Below, one piece after another: positions 53,291 to 63,636 of a stretch of DNA of 64,000 bases. The notes beneath the pieces are model-generated. The model worked only from the letters and a program-made list of their open reading frames with translations, was not told the DNA's origin and did not search any database. The stretch comes from Clostridium fermenticellae. GTDB lineage: Bacteria; Bacillota; Clostridia; Clostridiales; Clostridiaceae. The position numbers and the translations under genes were made by a program. The DNA lies in the NCBI RefSeq assembly GCF_003600355.1, contig NZ_CP032416.1, positions 2,314,183-2,378,182 on the forward strand. The letters run 5' to 3'. How positions within the stretch are numbered: the first letter of the stretch is position 1; each line of letters starts with the position of its first letter.

Positions 53291-54277
53291 TCAAAGTACA
53301 CCCATACACACAGTCATACCCTGTAATTTTATCTTAACTGTTACAGGTTTTGCTCCTACAATTTCAACACAAGGTTCACATACAGATCTTACACCTATAG
53401 TCTTTTCTACAAAGTCACTGCCTTCATATTTATATTGGATTTTTTTTATATCATGAAGACTACAAATTCTGAATTCAGCATCAAAATAATCTGCAAGATT
53501 AATTATTGCCTGTTCATCTTTTTTTATCTCAACTGTAGAAATAATCTTAACTGATCGGGTATCTATATTGTACTGTCTTAAAAACTCTAAAACTCTATTT
53601 TTCATATCCATAAATTCAAAGTTCTTTCTGCAGCCTATTCCAAGAACAATATCCTTTCTTATCAGCTTCAAAATTGACTGTCCTTTAAATTCACTAAAAT
53701 CGTCCTTTAAGTTATGTGTTACATATACTAATCCATCAGCATCATTTAAACTTTCCTCATATCCTTTTGGCAAAGCTATCAGATTCCTAAGATCCATAAA
53801 AGCAACCCTTTTTTTATCAACTAAAAGTGATGAAATATCTTTAACATTTTTAAGATTATCAATTACGAGTTTATTTTTTTTAGCAATAGTATCCGGCGCC
53901 TCTACTCCCATATTATCTGTTGCAGTTGTTATAACAGGCACTGCTGAAAGTAGCTTAGAGACTTCAAGTGTCAATTCATTTGCACCGCCTAAATGCCCGC
54001 TTAAAAGACTTATAACAAACTTGGCAGCACTATCTACGACCAAAATTGCAGGATCTTTATCTTTACTTATAATATAAGGTGCACATGCCCTTACCGCTAT
54101 ACCTGTAGAACTTACAAATATTACTGCATCGTATAGACTAATGATATCCTTGATTATATTGTTAATCCCCTTATTTTTTACATCAGATTTTTTAAACAGA
54201 ACTGCATCAAATTTACTTTTAATTTTTTGAGAAATAGTATCTCCGCTATTTGTAACGCTAATTACCGCTATCTTCAT
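53291..54277 (-). CDS. cbiG: Cobalt-precorrin-5A hydrolase
   Basis: A 328-residue CbiG: MKIAVISVTNSGDTISQKI, VSSTGIAVRACAPYI, KFVISLLSGHLGGANELTLEVS, PVITTATDNMGVEAPD, and the C-terminal domain with DIVLGIGCRKNFEF and VKIISTVEIKKDEQAI. It opens the delta-lactone and releases acetaldehyde. The ATG at 54277 with GAGGAAG upstream is chosen over 54313; it overlaps cbiF by 20 bases. Confidence 0.95.
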   Translation of the reverse strand: MKIAVISVTNSGDTISQKIKSKFDAVLFKKSDVKNKGINNIIKDIISLYDAVIFVSSTGIAVRACAPYIISKDKDPAILVVDSAAKFVISLLSGHLGGANELTLEVSKLLSAVPVITTATDNMGVEAPDTIAKKNKLVIDNLKNVKDISSLLVDKKRVAFMDLRNLIALPKGYEESLNDADGLVYVTHNLKDDFSEFKGQSILKLIRKDIVLGIGCRKNFEFMDMKNRVLEFLRQYNIDTRSVKIISTVEIKKDEQAIINLADYFDAEFRICSLHDIKKIQYKYEGSDFVEKTIGVRSVCEPCVEIVGAKPVTVKIKLQGMTVCMGVL

Positions 54278-55034
54278 TTTTACTTCCTCTAAACATGTGG
54301 GAAAAGTTTTCATCGTAAAGGAGACTATTATCGTATCTGCAGTCTATAAAATCACCAACTAATATTTGCGCCGTTCTTGTTATATTTGCATCCTTGACTT
54401 TTTTAGATATATCATCAAGAGTTCCCACAACACACTTCTGATCTCCCCATGTTGCCCTTTGAATAACTGCAACAGGTACATTTCTTCCGTAACCTTTCCT
54501 TAGTTTTGATACTACCTTATCTATCATTCCAACTGAAAGGAATAATGCCATAGAGGCTCCTATTGATGCAAGTCTTTCAAGATCCTCATTTTGTGGAACA
54601 GGTGTCCTGCCTTCCGCACGTGTGAGTATAACCGTCTGGCTTACATTTGGAAGAGTAAATTCCCTGTTTATTGCCGCAGCTGCTGCTGTAAATGAACTAA
54701 CACCCGGAACTACCTCATATGGTATATTTAATTTTTGGAGTTCATCCATCTGCTCTTTTATTGCCCCATATATCGAAGGATCTCCAGTCTGAAGCCTGAC
54801 TATCTTTTTACCCTGAAAAAAATAGTTTTTTATTGTACCTATAACTTCCTTTAATGTCATTGATGCAGAATTAAATATTTGAACCTTATCCTTGCAGTAT
54901 TTAAAATGATCACTGCTCACAAGTGAACCAGCATATATTATAATATCTGCATCCGATATTAAATTTCTGCCTTTTACAGTAATCAAATCAGGATCTCCCG
55001 GACCCGCTCCTATAAAGTAAACCAAATTTTTCAT
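54258..55034 (-). CDS. cbiF: Cobalt-precorrin-4 C11-methyltransferase
   Basis: A 258-residue methylase (CbiF/CobM): VYFIGAGPGDPDLITVKGRNLI, ADIIIYAGSLV, VRLQTGDPSIYGAIKEQMDEL, VPGVSSFTAAAAAINREFTLP, VILTRAEGRTPVP and MALFLSVGMID. AGGAGG lies six bases before the ATG. Confidence 0.95.
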   Translation of the reverse strand: MKNLVYFIGAGPGDPDLITVKGRNLISDADIIIYAGSLVSSDHFKYCKDKVQIFNSASMTLKEVIGTIKNYFFQGKKIVRLQTGDPSIYGAIKEQMDELQKLNIPYEVVPGVSSFTAAAAAINREFTLPNVSQTVILTRAEGRTPVPQNEDLERLASIGASMALFLSVGMIDKVVSKLRKGYGRNVPVAVIQRATWGDQKCVVGTLDDISKKVKDANITRTAQILVGDFIDCRYDNSLLYDENFSHMFRGSKNEDSGN

Positions 55035-55044
55035 ATTATGCCTC

Positions 55045-55728
55045 CTATCTTTTTGCCAAAATCAAAGACATATAATCTTTATTTTTCAGTATTTCTTCTC
55101 TAACTCTTAAAATTTGCTGTCCATACCTATAAGCCCTTTTTACGCACACATATTTAAAACCCTTCTTATCTAAAATATCCAGTACTTTTTCTTCTGACTT
55201 ATATAATTTCATAATAACTACAAATTTTTCATCACGTATAGTATCAACCTTCGATGCTGGTATCACTAAAAGTCCTTCATCACCTATGACTATAGTTTCC
55301 CCTGCAGCACTTGCTGCTGCACAGAAAGAAGTTATTCCAGGTATTGTTTCTGTTTTATATCCTTTTTCCTTTATATACCTTAATAGATATATATATGTAC
55401 TGTAAATAAATGGATCTCCTATCGTAAGAAATGCCACATCCTTTCCTTCCATTAGCTTCTCTTCTATTGATTTAAATGCAAGATATACCTTATCCTCCTG
55501 GTCCTTACTCCCCATAGGAAAATGTTTTATAATAACCTCTTTTCCCTCACCTATAAAATCCTTAACCGTATTTAAAGCTATACTTTTGCCATTTTCATGT
55601 GCAGATGGTGCAACAATTACATCAGCCTTTTTTATAGTATTAACTGCCTTTAAAGTGAGCAGTTCTGCATCCCCGGGTCCAACGCCTATACCATACAAGA
55701 TCCCAGATTTTACAGATTCATTACTCAT
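55045..55728 (-). CDS. cbiL: Cobalt-precorrin-2 C20-methyltransferase
   Basis: A 227-residue methylase (CbiL/CobI): GILYGIGVGPGDAELLTLKAVNTI, VAFLTIGDPFIYSTYIYLLRYI, TIPGITSFCAAASAAGETIVIGDE and FVVIMKLYKSEEKVLDIL. GGGGGG precedes the ATG at 55728; the frame opens further upstream inside cbiT, which it overlaps by eight bases. Confidence 0.94.
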   Translation of the reverse strand: MSNESVKSGILYGIGVGPGDAELLTLKAVNTIKKADVIVAPSAHENGKSIALNTVKDFIGEGKEVIIKHFPMGSKDQEDKVYLAFKSIEEKLMEGKDVAFLTIGDPFIYSTYIYLLRYIKEKGYKTETIPGITSFCAAASAAGETIVIGDEGLLVIPASKVDTIRDEKFVVIMKLYKSEEKVLDILDKKGFKYVCVKRAYRYGQQILRVREEILKNKDYMSLILAKR

Positions 55729-56305
55729 GTTTATTCCCCCCGGTTTTTCTACCTGACAAAATAAATACACTATTATTTGCCGTCATCATATAAGTATCCT
55801 GCCTTACTCTGCTTATTCCGACTTGTATACATTCTACATCATAGCAAAGTTTCCTAAGAATACTCATAGCTTTATATAGATTGTCAAGTGTAATAAAATT
55901 CAAAACTATTTTTCCATTGCATTTAAGCTTTAAAGAATATTCTCTTATTATATCTTCTATATTTCCACCACTTCCACCTATGAATACAGCATCAAATTCA
56001 CCTTTTACACTATCCTTTACTTTAATTGCCTCTCCTTCTATTATGTTAAGATTTTTTACATTGAATTTTTTCATGTTCATTTCTATAAGTTCTACTGCAT
56101 CCTTCTCTTTTTCAATTGCCACAACTTCTCCAGAAACACATTCTCTGGCGGCTTGAATGCTAATTGACCCAGTTCCTGCCCCCACATCGAGAACTCTGGA
56201 AGCTTCCTCAAGTTCCATTTTAGATATACTGAGCATTCTAACTTCTTCCTTTGTCATAGGGATACCATTTTCCCTTATAAATTCAGAATCTTTTATGTAA
56301 AACAT
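55721..56305 (-). CDS. cbiT: Cobalt-precorrin-6B C15-methyltransferase (decarboxylating)
   Basis: A 194-residue Rossmann methyltransferase: GIPMTKEEVRMLSISKMEL, the SAM motif VLDVGAGTGSISIQAAREC, VVAIEKEKDAVELIEMN and FDAVFIGGSGGNIEDI. CbiT methylates C15 and decarboxylates the C12 side chain; its CbiE partner is the preceding gene. GAGAGG is seven bases before the ATG at 56305. Confidence 0.95.
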   Translation of the reverse strand: MFYIKDSEFIRENGIPMTKEEVRMLSISKMELEEASRVLDVGAGTGSISIQAARECVSGEVVAIEKEKDAVELIEMNMKKFNVKNLNIIEGEAIKVKDSVKGEFDAVFIGGSGGNIEDIIREYSLKLKCNGKIVLNFITLDNLYKAMSILRKLCYDVECIQVGISRVRQDTYMMTANNSVFILSGRKTGGNKHE

Positions 56306-56329
56306 ATCTTTTCCTCTCATACTTAAAAT

Positions 56330-56944
56330 TTAATCTAAATCAAGGTTTTCAATAACTACAACACATAAATCACTGCAGCTTATACCGTTTAGACCTTTTA
56401 TATAAACCTCTGTTATCTTTTCATCTTCATAAGACAAATTCTCACCTATACACATCTTTGCATTTATGTTACCTCGATTTAATTTATCAATTATATATCC
56501 AGGTGAGTGCCTGGCATCAGTAAGCCATATTGATATTTTATTTTTTTCGACTGCCTCCAAAAATTCATCTTCTCTTCCATGAAGACTTCCAAGAAAACTT
56601 CCCTGCCAACTCATGCAAAGTTTTGCCATCATATATTGAAACGAACTAATCCCCGGAATAACATGAATTTCTCCATCATAATTATTTTTAATATAATTTG
56701 TAATTCCGTAAAAAAGTGGGTCTCCAGATGCTGCTATAGATACAGTTTTATCTTTATACTCATTTATATAATCAATTATTTCGGACAACCTTCTTACAAT
56801 GATTTTTTTGCCACATAAAAAATGCAAACTATCAATTGCCCTGTGGAATCCAAGTATAACATCTGATTTTTTCATTATATCTACGGCTTTCGGGAGCACA
56901 TACTCCTCACTTCCCGGCCCTATACCAATTATATATATTCCCAC
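56330..56944 (-). CDS. cbiE: Cobalt-precorrin-7 C5-methyltransferase
   Basis: A 204-residue methylase: GIYIIGIGPGSEEYVLPKAVDIM, VSIAASGDPLFYGITNYI, VIPGISSFQYMMAKLCMSWQ and FLGSLHGREDEFLEAV. GTG start after AGGTGGG. It lies between cbiD and cbiT, which in other bacteria may be fused as CobL. Confidence 0.95.
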   Translation of the reverse strand: MGIYIIGIGPGSEEYVLPKAVDIMKKSDVILGFHRAIDSLHFLCGKKIIVRRLSEIIDYINEYKDKTVSIAASGDPLFYGITNYIKNNYDGEIHVIPGISSFQYMMAKLCMSWQGSFLGSLHGREDEFLEAVEKNKISIWLTDARHSPGYIIDKLNRGNINAKMCIGENLSYEDEKITEVYIKGLNGISCSDLCVVVIENLDLD

Positions 56945-56969
56945 ATTAATCCCACCTACTCAAAATAAT

Positions 56970-58058
56970 CTAATCTTTAGCACGAATACTGCTATAAAGC
57001 ACACCTTTTCCCATTGAATACATTATCACATCTGCTTTTATGGTATTATAAGTATATTGTTCTATCCTATTTTTTATTTTTTCTCCAATATTTTCGTAAA
57101 GTTTATCGTATCCTCCTCCAAGAAGTTCAACAGCTCCCTCTGTAGTTTTTTCATTATATACTTTTCTCACTATATTAGTATCTGCACCCATAAGTGCAAG
57201 TTCAAGGGCAATTGTCTCCAATCTGACATCACATACCCTGCTGTGAGTATTAAAACATCCAGATGCCAGTTTACACAACTTGCCTATATGTCCTACTACC
57301 AGTATCTTAGATATTTTCTTTTCGGAGCATACATTCAAAGCAAATCCTATATAATTTGAGCATATTACCATTTTATCCTTATCTAATCTAAGCTTACATG
57401 CCATATTTTCTCCCATACTTCCAAATAAAAGTATAAGATCCTTTTTTCCATTCGCAAACTTTTGGTTTATTTCAAGTTCTATCGACTGTTTCAATGCCTC
57501 TTCCGACATAGGAACAACTATTCCTGTAGTTCCCAGAATAGAAATACCGCCAAGTATGTTTAAACGTGGATTAAATGTTTTCCTTGCTATTTCACGGCCT
57601 TTAGGAACAAAAATAGTTATCTCCACTCCCGCCCATTTTGGAAGTACTTCTTTAACTTCCTTCTCTATCATTTTTCTTGGAACTGGATTTATAGCATATT
57701 CTCCTTTTTTTACATATAGCCCGTCACCGTTCACTATTCCAATTCCTCTTCCACCTTTTAAAACATATCCATTTCTTATCCTTCTGGCCCGGGCCCATAT
57801 ATCTATACCATCTGTAACATCCGGATCATCTCCTGCATCCTTTATCACAGAACATTCAACAAAGCCATCATCTTTTACTATTTGGTCTATATTAATTAAA
57901 AGCTCAATTCCACTTGGAGTATCTATATTTATCTCTCTAATTTCTGGTTCAAAGTACAACATCTTAGTCGCAGCTTTTGCGGCAGCTGCTGCACAAGATC
58001 CTGTGGTATAACCACATCTCAATTTTTTGCCATCGCAATTTACATACATATCAAACAT
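56970..58058 (-). CDS. cbiD: Cobalt-precorrin-5B C1-methyltransferase
   Basis: A 362-residue Cbi[74 protein letters not shown] (residues about 98-127), [16 protein letters not shown] and [20 protein letters not shown]. Specific to the anaerobic route. Start after AGGTGTG. Confidence 0.96.
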   Translation of the reverse strand: MFDMYVNCDGKKLRCGYTTGSCAAAAAKAATKMLYFEPEIREINIDTPSGIELLINIDQIVKDDGFVECSVIKDAGDDPDVTDGIDIWARARRIRNGYVLKGGRGIGIVNGDGLYVKKGEYAINPVPRKMIEKEVKEVLPKWAGVEITIFVPKGREIARKTFNPRLNILGGISILGTTGIVVPMSEEALKQSIELEINQKFANGKKDLILLFGSMGENMACKLRLDKDKMVICSNYIGFALNVCSEKKISKILVVGHIGKLCKLASGCFNTHSRVCDVRLETIALELALMGADTNIVRKVYNEKTTEGAVELLGGGYDKLYENIGEKIKNRIEQYTYNTIKADVIMYSMGKGVLYSSIRAKD

Positions 58059-58076
58059 AACTACACACCTAGATTC

Positions 58077-58700
58077 CTATCTCAATATAATATACATAAG
58101 AGCATTTACAATAGCTGCAGCAACACCGCTGCCTCCCTTTCTTCCCCTCACTGTTATCATCGGAGTATTTAGCTTTTCTATCTCAATTTTTGATTCTGCT
58201 GCTCCCACAAATCCAATTGGAGCCCCAATTATAAATTCCGGTGAAGCCTGCCCTTTAAGTGTAAGCTCCTTTAATTTGAAAAGTGCAGTAGGTGCATTTC
58301 CAAACACAAAAAACTTAACCCCCTCACTGCACGCTTTTTCAACTGCCGCCATAGAACGTGTTATCCCCTTTTCTTTGGCTTCTTTAAAAACATCTTCCCG
58401 CGATACAAAACATTCTACACTACAGTTTAGTCTTTTAATCGCATTTTTATTTATACCGGATGCTGCCATATTAGTATCAGTATATATTGTAACTCCACTT
58501 TTTAAAAGTTCAATTGCCTTCTCAATTGATCTTTCTCTTATATAAATTAAATCTTTATATTCAAAATCAGCTGTTGTATGTATGACTCTTTTCACTATTT
58601 TAAGTTCTGTATCTGAAAAATTGTGTGCTCCCATTTCTTTTCCTATTATATCAAAACTTTTCTTTTCAATTTCCATCGGGCTCTTAATATAATCTTTCAT
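58077..58700 (-). CDS. cbiC: Cobalt-precorrin-8 methylmutase
   Basis: A 207-residue CbiC/CobH: YIKSPMEIEKKSFDIIGKEM, VIHTTADFEYKDLIYI (catalytic histidine), IYTDTNMAASGINK, FFVFGNAPTALFKLKEL and PEFIIGAPIGFVGAAESK. It moves the C11 methyl to C12, giving cobyrinate. The ATG at 58700 has GGAG nine bases upstream; a TTG at 58715 opens the frame. Confidence 0.95.
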   Translation of the reverse strand: MKDYIKSPMEIEKKSFDIIGKEMGAHNFSDTELKIVKRVIHTTADFEYKDLIYIRERSIEKAIELLKSGVTIYTDTNMAASGINKNAIKRLNCSVECFVSREDVFKEAKEKGITRSMAAVEKACSEGVKFFVFGNAPTALFKLKELTLKGQASPEFIIGAPIGFVGAAESKIEIEKLNTPMITVRGRKGGSGVAAAIVNALMYIILR

Positions 58701-58716
58701 AAAACTATTCTCCAAT

Positions 58717-59784
58717 CTATCTTATATCTATATAAAAATCCTTATTTATAGTTGCCTCCTCAAATGTAGCCATATTATTGATTGTATAAATTGCAGATTC
58801 TATTATATTAAAGGCAAGTGGACAACCAGTTCCCTCACCAAGTCTCATTCTTAAATTAAGCATTGGACTTAATTTAAGTTCTTTCATCATATAAATAGAA
58901 CCCGGTTCTAAAGAACAATGTGATGGAAACATAAAGTCTCTCACGTACTCGCACAATCTGTATGCACAAATTGCCGCTGCTGAAGATATAAATCCATCTA
59001 TTACAATTGGTACTCTATTTTTAGCAGCCGATAAAAAACATCCACAGAGTCCTGCTATATCAAACCCACCAACCTTTGAAATAACATCAATCGGATCATT
59101 TCTATCAGGATTGTTTATATATATGGCTCTCTTAATTACATTTTTTTTATTTACAAGCTGTTCTTCTGTAAGACCAGCTCCCTTTCCAACGACAGTTTCT
59201 ACTGATATTTTAGAAAGAACACTTAATACTGCCGAACTGGTACTTGTGTTACATATGCCCATTTCTCCTGTTCCAAAGAGATCATATCCCTTTTTAACCA
59301 GTTCATCTGTAACTTCAATTCCAGCTTCTATAGCTCTAACAGCTTCTTCACGTGTCATTGCTGGCCCCTTTGCCATATTTTTAGTTCCATAAGCTATTTT
59401 TTTGTCTATAATTTTAGAATTATCAAAATCGCCCTTCACCCCAATATCAACTACAGTAATATCTGCATTATTGACCTTAGACAGAGTACATATTCCCGTT
59501 ATTCCTCTTGTAAAATTATTTGTAACTGTCATAGTTGACTTTTGTTCACAATTGCTTACTCCCTCTTCCCACACTCCATTATCTGCACACATTATAATTG
59601 TATCTTTTTTGTGTATTTCATTATAGACCTTACCTGTAATCCCGGCTATTTTGGCGGCTATTTCTTCAAGTTCACCCAGACTGCCTATAGGTTTTGTTAA
59701 ATTATCTATCCTAACCCATGCTTTTTTTACTGCTTCCGCGTCCTGTGGTTTAATTGACTTAATTGTTTCTTCTAATAAACCCAT
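58717..59784 (-). CDS. cobT: Nicotinate-nucleotide:dimethylbenzimidazole phosphoribosyltransferase
   Basis: A 355-residue CobT: DNLTKPIGSLGELEEIAAKIAG, DTIIMCADNGVWEEGVS, GTGEMGICNTSTSSAVL, DPIDVISKVGGFDIAGLCGC and the catalytic glutamate in LRMRLGEGTGCPLAFNIIES. It activates the lower-ligand base. The ATG at 59784 is chosen over one at 59808 because the ribosome binding site GAGGGG lies between them. It overlaps no gene but abuts cbiC by 16 bases. Confidence 0.95.
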   Translation of the reverse strand: MGLLEETIKSIKPQDAEAVKKAWVRIDNLTKPIGSLGELEEIAAKIAGITGKVYNEIHKKDTIIMCADNGVWEEGVSNCEQKSTMTVTNNFTRGITGICTLSKVNNADITVVDIGVKGDFDNSKIIDKKIAYGTKNMAKGPAMTREEAVRAIEAGIEVTDELVKKGYDLFGTGEMGICNTSTSSAVLSVLSKISVETVVGKGAGLTEEQLVNKKNVIKRAIYINNPDRNDPIDVISKVGGFDIAGLCGCFLSAAKNRVPIVIDGFISSAAAICAYRLCEYVRDFMFPSHCSLEPGSIYMMKELKLSPMLNLRMRLGEGTGCPLAFNIIESAIYTINNMATFEEATINKDFYIDIR

Positions 59785-59800
59785 AATCTTTATTTCCCCT

Positions 59801-61132
59801 CTACACATCAGTAAGATGATCTAACATATCTAAATTTCCAAAAAAGTGGACATGTGCATAACTAGCTAATGTATTACGTTTTAAATATCCACATTTCCAC
59901 ACCTTAAGTGAATTATCGTACTTCCGTTTTGTAACATCATAAATTGTATTTTCCTTTAAATTTACATAAGATTTGTGAAATTCATGGCAATTTATAGTCA
60001 TACTGCATGGCAGTATATTATTACTTTCACGAACCTTTATGGACGCATATCCAAAATTCTGCAGTTTCTTTGTCATGTGAGTCTCCCCATTAAAGAAGCC
60101 AACCATTTCAAAGGTTTTATCTCCATCTATATTTTGTATACCCTGTGTCAAATACATGAGGCCTCCACATTCTGCATAACATCTTAAACCATTCTCAAGT
60201 TTACCTTTTACACTTAAAAGCATATCTTTATTGTAACTTAACTCACTCGCAAATACCTCTGGATACCCTCCGCCAATATACATAAAATTAGTATTTTCCG
60301 GAAGTTTTTTATCCTTAAGAGGACTGAAAAACTCAACCTCTCCTATTTCTTTTAGCAATTCAATATTTTCAGTATAATAAAAGCTGAATGCCCTGTCATA
60401 CGGTACAGCTATCCTCAATCTTTTATTTTTCATGTGGTAATTATCATTGTTTTTAAAATCACCTGATTTTTTAAAACACCTGACTAATTTATCCACATCA
60501 ACATATTTAAGCACAAGTTCACTGCATACATCTATTTTTTCATTTAAATCCTCTATTTCACTGCTTTGCACAAGTCCCAGATGCCTGCTTTTTAAAACAA
60601 GCTTATCATTTTTAGGTATAAATCCCAGCACATCTACACTACAGTTCTTATTAACAACCGCATTTACAAGCTCATAATAGCTTTGGGTTATATTATTAAA
60701 TATTATTCCTGCTATATTTATATCTTCGAAATTTACAATTCCATTTATCTCTGCACATAATGTTGTGCTTTGAGCTTTAGGTGATATAACAAGTATTACC
60801 GGAAGACCCAGAGTTTTTGCAACATGGGCTGTAGAATATTTTGAATCTATTAAAAGCCCATCATATAACCCCATAACTCCCTCTACAATTCCAAGGTCAC
60901 CATTTCCCCTGCTAAATGAAGCTTTTACACCATCTTCTCCCATAAAATATAAATCAAGATTTCTGGATGGTCTGTTTGTTATAAATGTGTGGAAGGCAGG
61001 ATCTATATAATCCGGTCCCACCTTATATCCTTGTACACTAAATCCTTTTTTCATAAGAGCCCGCATAATTCCCAAAGTTACTGTAGTCTTTCCTCCCCCA
61101 CTTCTATCGGAGGATATAATTATACTTTTCAT
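59801..61132 (-). CDS. cbiA: Cobyrinate a,c-diamide synthase
   Basis: A 443-residue amidotransferase: P-loop in IIISSDRSGGGKTTVTLG, YKVGPDYIDPAFHTFITNRPS, GVMGLYDGL, and a class I glutaminase domain with nucleophile cysteine in RCYAECGGLMYLTQGI and the C-terminal histidine in YAHVHFFGN. It amidates the a and c carboxylates using glutamine and ATP. GAGGTGG precedes the ATG at 61132. Confidence 0.95.
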   Translation of the reverse strand: MKSIIISSDRSGGGKTTVTLGIMRALMKKGFSVQGYKVGPDYIDPAFHTFITNRPSRNLDLYFMGEDGVKASFSRGNGDLGIVEGVMGLYDGLLIDSKYSTAHVAKTLGLPVILVISPKAQSTTLCAEINGIVNFEDINIAGIIFNNITQSYYELVNAVVNKNCSVDVLGFIPKNDKLVLKSRHLGLVQSSEIEDLNEKIDVCSELVLKYVDVDKLVRCFKKSGDFKNNDNYHMKNKRLRIAVPYDRAFSFYYTENIELLKEIGEVEFFSPLKDKKLPENTNFMYIGGGYPEVFASELSYNKDMLLSVKGKLENGLRCYAECGGLMYLTQGIQNIDGDKTFEMVGFFNGETHMTKKLQNFGYASIKVRESNNILPCSMTINCHEFHKSYVNLKENTIYDVTKRKYDNSLKVWKCGYLKRNTLASYAHVHFFGNLDMLDHLTDV

Positions 61133-61150
61133 AGTTTTCCACCTCAATAA

Positions 61151-62119
61151 CTATTCTTCTCTAAGCCATTTACAGGCATCAAGTGCAAAATATGTTATTA
61201 TCATATTAGCACCAGCCCTTTTAATTGAAGTGAGCATCTCCATTGCAACTGCTTTTTCATCTATATATCCCATTTCTGCCGCAGCTTTAACCATTGCATA
61301 TTCACCACTTACGTTGTAAGCTGCAATCGGAAGATCATATCTATCTCTTGCTAATCTCACCACATCAAGATATGACATAGCCGGTTTAACCATTATTATA
61401 TCTGCTCCTTCATTTATATCATCCTCTATTTCAAGCATAGCCTCTCTTACATTAGCCGGATCCATCTGATAGCTCTTTCTATTACCAAACTTAGGTGCCG
61501 AATTCGCAGCCTCTCTAAATGGACCGTAAAATGCAGAACAATATTTTGCACTATACGACATTATAGGTACATTCTTAAATCCATTTTCATCTAAAATATT
61601 TCTTATTAAAAGCACCCTTCCATCCATCATATCTGAAGGTGCAACCATATCCGCACCCGATTTTGCATGTGATAATGCAATTTTTGCTATATATTCTAAT
61701 GTATCGTCATTATCGACTTCATGTCCATGAATTATTCCGCAGTGGCCATGGCTTGTATACTCACACATGCACACATCTGTTATAACATAAAGCTCTGGTG
61801 CTAAAGCTTTAATTTTTTTAACTGCCCTCTGCACTATACCATTTTCCTCAAATGCCGGGGTTGCTACTTCATCTTTATGATCGGGAATACCAAATAAAAT
61901 AACACCCTTTACTCCTAATTGTTTAACTTTTTCTATTATATCGTCGAGCATATCTATTGAATAATGATAATTGCCTTTAAGTGATGATATTTCACTTTTT
62001 ATATTGTGTCCTTCAACCACAAATATAGGATATATAAAATCATTTGGGTTTAAAACTGTCTCTCTTACCATATCTCTTATAGTAGAATTAGCTCTTAATC
62101 TTCTGTGTCTCTTAAACAT
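61151..62119 (-). CDS. hemB: Delta-aminolevulinic acid dehydratase
   Basis: A 322-residue porphobilinogen synthase: RRLRANSTIRDMVRETVLNPNDFIYPIFV (residues 5-33), the zinc cysteines in DVCMCEYTSHGHCGI, Schiff-base lysines in MSYSAKYCSAFYGPFREA and DIIMVKPAMSYLDVV. It condenses two aminolevulinates. AGAGAGG precedes the ATG. It sits between cobA-hemD and cbiA in the tetrapyrrole operon. Confidence 0.97.
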   Translation of the reverse strand: MFKRHRRLRANSTIRDMVRETVLNPNDFIYPIFVVEGHNIKSEISSLKGNYHYSIDMLDDIIEKVKQLGVKGVILFGIPDHKDEVATPAFEENGIVQRAVKKIKALAPELYVITDVCMCEYTSHGHCGIIHGHEVDNDDTLEYIAKIALSHAKSGADMVAPSDMMDGRVLLIRNILDENGFKNVPIMSYSAKYCSAFYGPFREAANSAPKFGNRKSYQMDPANVREAMLEIEDDINEGADIIMVKPAMSYLDVVRLARDRYDLPIAAYNVSGEYAMVKAAAEMGYIDEKAVAMEMLTSIKRAGANMIITYFALDACKWLREE

Positions 62120-62162
62120 AATCGAATTTACCTCTCTTCACAGTAGTTATTTTAATCTAAAA

Positions 62163-63623
62163 TTATTTTAATTCTTTAAGTTTATCTAAGATGCCATCCA
62201 CATTATACTTTTCACAGGTAACATAATCAATATCAAAACTTTTCAAGGTTCTGCCAGTTATAGGGCCTATAGATATTACCTTTTTCTTCTTTATACTTTC
62301 AAGTCCAATTAACTTAACTGAATTTTTTACAGTACTTGGACTTGTGAAGACTATTATATCTACATCATCAATACAAATATTATCCGGCATCTGTCCTAAT
62401 GAAACTTCGTATGTAAAACACTCATCTACGATGCATCCTATGTCTTTTAGTGCCTCAGCTAAATAAGGTCTTGAATTTGATGATCTTGGTAAAAATATTT
62501 TATCACTTTGACTTACTACACTCTTCATCTTTTCAAATAAACTTTCCGCAACAAATTTTTCCGAAGTAATTTTAGGTACTATACCTCTCTTCATTATTTC
62601 ATTTCCAGTTGCAGGACCTATCGCTGCAAATTCTGCCTTTATTTTTCTTATATCATATTTTATACTGATTAAAAAATTGAAAAATGCCTTAACTCCATTG
62701 ACACTAGTTAATACTATGTAATCATAATCCGAAAGTTTTTCTATATATTTTTTTAGATTATAGTTTGTGCTATTTATTACTATAGAATTTATTTCAGTAA
62801 CCTCTGCTCCCAAATCACTTAACTGTTCTCTTAATTTCTTTGCCTGAGGTTTAGCTCGGGTTATACATATGTTTTTACCAAACAGTGGTTTATTTTCATA
62901 CCAATCAAGCTTATCATTAAACTTAACAACTTCCCCAATAACAATTATACACGGTGAATTTATTCCATTTTCCATTGCGAGTTTTTCAATGTTTCCTAAA
63001 TTGCCAACTACCTTTTTTTGTTTCGATGTTGTTCCTCTCATGATAACAGCGCAATTAGTCTTTATATTCATATCATTTTCAATCAATTTTGTACATATAG
63101 TATGTAGATTGTTGAATCCCATTAAAAATATAAGTGTTCCACCAATCTTAGATACTGACTCCCAATTTATATCAAGTTTGCCGGCAGTCTTTCCTGTAAA
63201 TACATGGAAACCTCTGGCTATTTTCCTATAAGTTACTGGTATACCCGCATAATTTAAAACTGATATAGAAGAAGATATTCCTGGAATAACTTCGAATTCT
63301 AACCCTTCTTCTGTAAGTCTTAATGCTTCTTCTCCTCCTCTCCCGAAAATATAGGGATCTCCTCCTTTTATCCTTCCAACTGTATGGCCGCTCTTTGCTA
63401 GTTTTACAAGCATATCATTTATTTCATCCTGTGTTTTATAATGACATCCAGGCTCTTTTCCACAATAATATATCTCACAATTCCTATTTACATATCTTAG
63501 AATTCCACACCCTGCTAACCTGTCATACATAACAGCTGTACACTCTTTTAATTTTCTTATAGCTTTAACTGTTATAAGTTCAGCATCACCTGGTCCTGAA
63601 CCAATAAGATATACCTTTCCCAT
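62163..63623 (-). CDS. cobA-hemD: Uroporphyrinogen III C-methyltransferase / uroporphyrinogen III synthase fusion
   Basis: A 486-residue bifunctional protein. Residues 1-240 are a SUMT methylase (KVYLIGSGPGDAELITVKAIRKL, IGRIKGGDPYIFGRGGEEAL-like VGRIKGGDPYIFGRGGEEAL, PGISSSISVLNYAGIPVTYR). Residues 250-486 are a HemD domain (NICITRAKPQAKKLREQLSDLGA, YDYIVLTSVNGVKAFF, FAAIGPATGNEIMKRG, VDIIVFTSPSTVKN). It makes uroporphyrinogen III and methylates it to precorrin-2. GGAGG precedes the ATG. This fusion is frequent in clostridia. Confidence 0.95.
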   Translation of the reverse strand: MGKVYLIGSGPGDAELITVKAIRKLKECTAVMYDRLAGCGILRYVNRNCEIYYCGKEPGCHYKTQDEINDMLVKLAKSGHTVGRIKGGDPYIFGRGGEEALRLTEEGLEFEVIPGISSSISVLNYAGIPVTYRKIARGFHVFTGKTAGKLDINWESVSKIGGTLIFLMGFNNLHTICTKLIENDMNIKTNCAVIMRGTTSKQKKVVGNLGNIEKLAMENGINSPCIIVIGEVVKFNDKLDWYENKPLFGKNICITRAKPQAKKLREQLSDLGAEVTEINSIVINSTNYNLKKYIEKLSDYDYIVLTSVNGVKAFFNFLISIKYDIRKIKAEFAAIGPATGNEIMKRGIVPKITSEKFVAESLFEKMKSVVSQSDKIFLPRSSNSRPYLAEALKDIGCIVDECFTYEVSLGQMPDNICIDDVDIIVFTSPSTVKNSVKLIGLESIKKKKVISIGPITGRTLKSFDIDYVTCEKYNVDGILDKLKELK

Positions 63624-63636
63624 CTCATATTTCCTC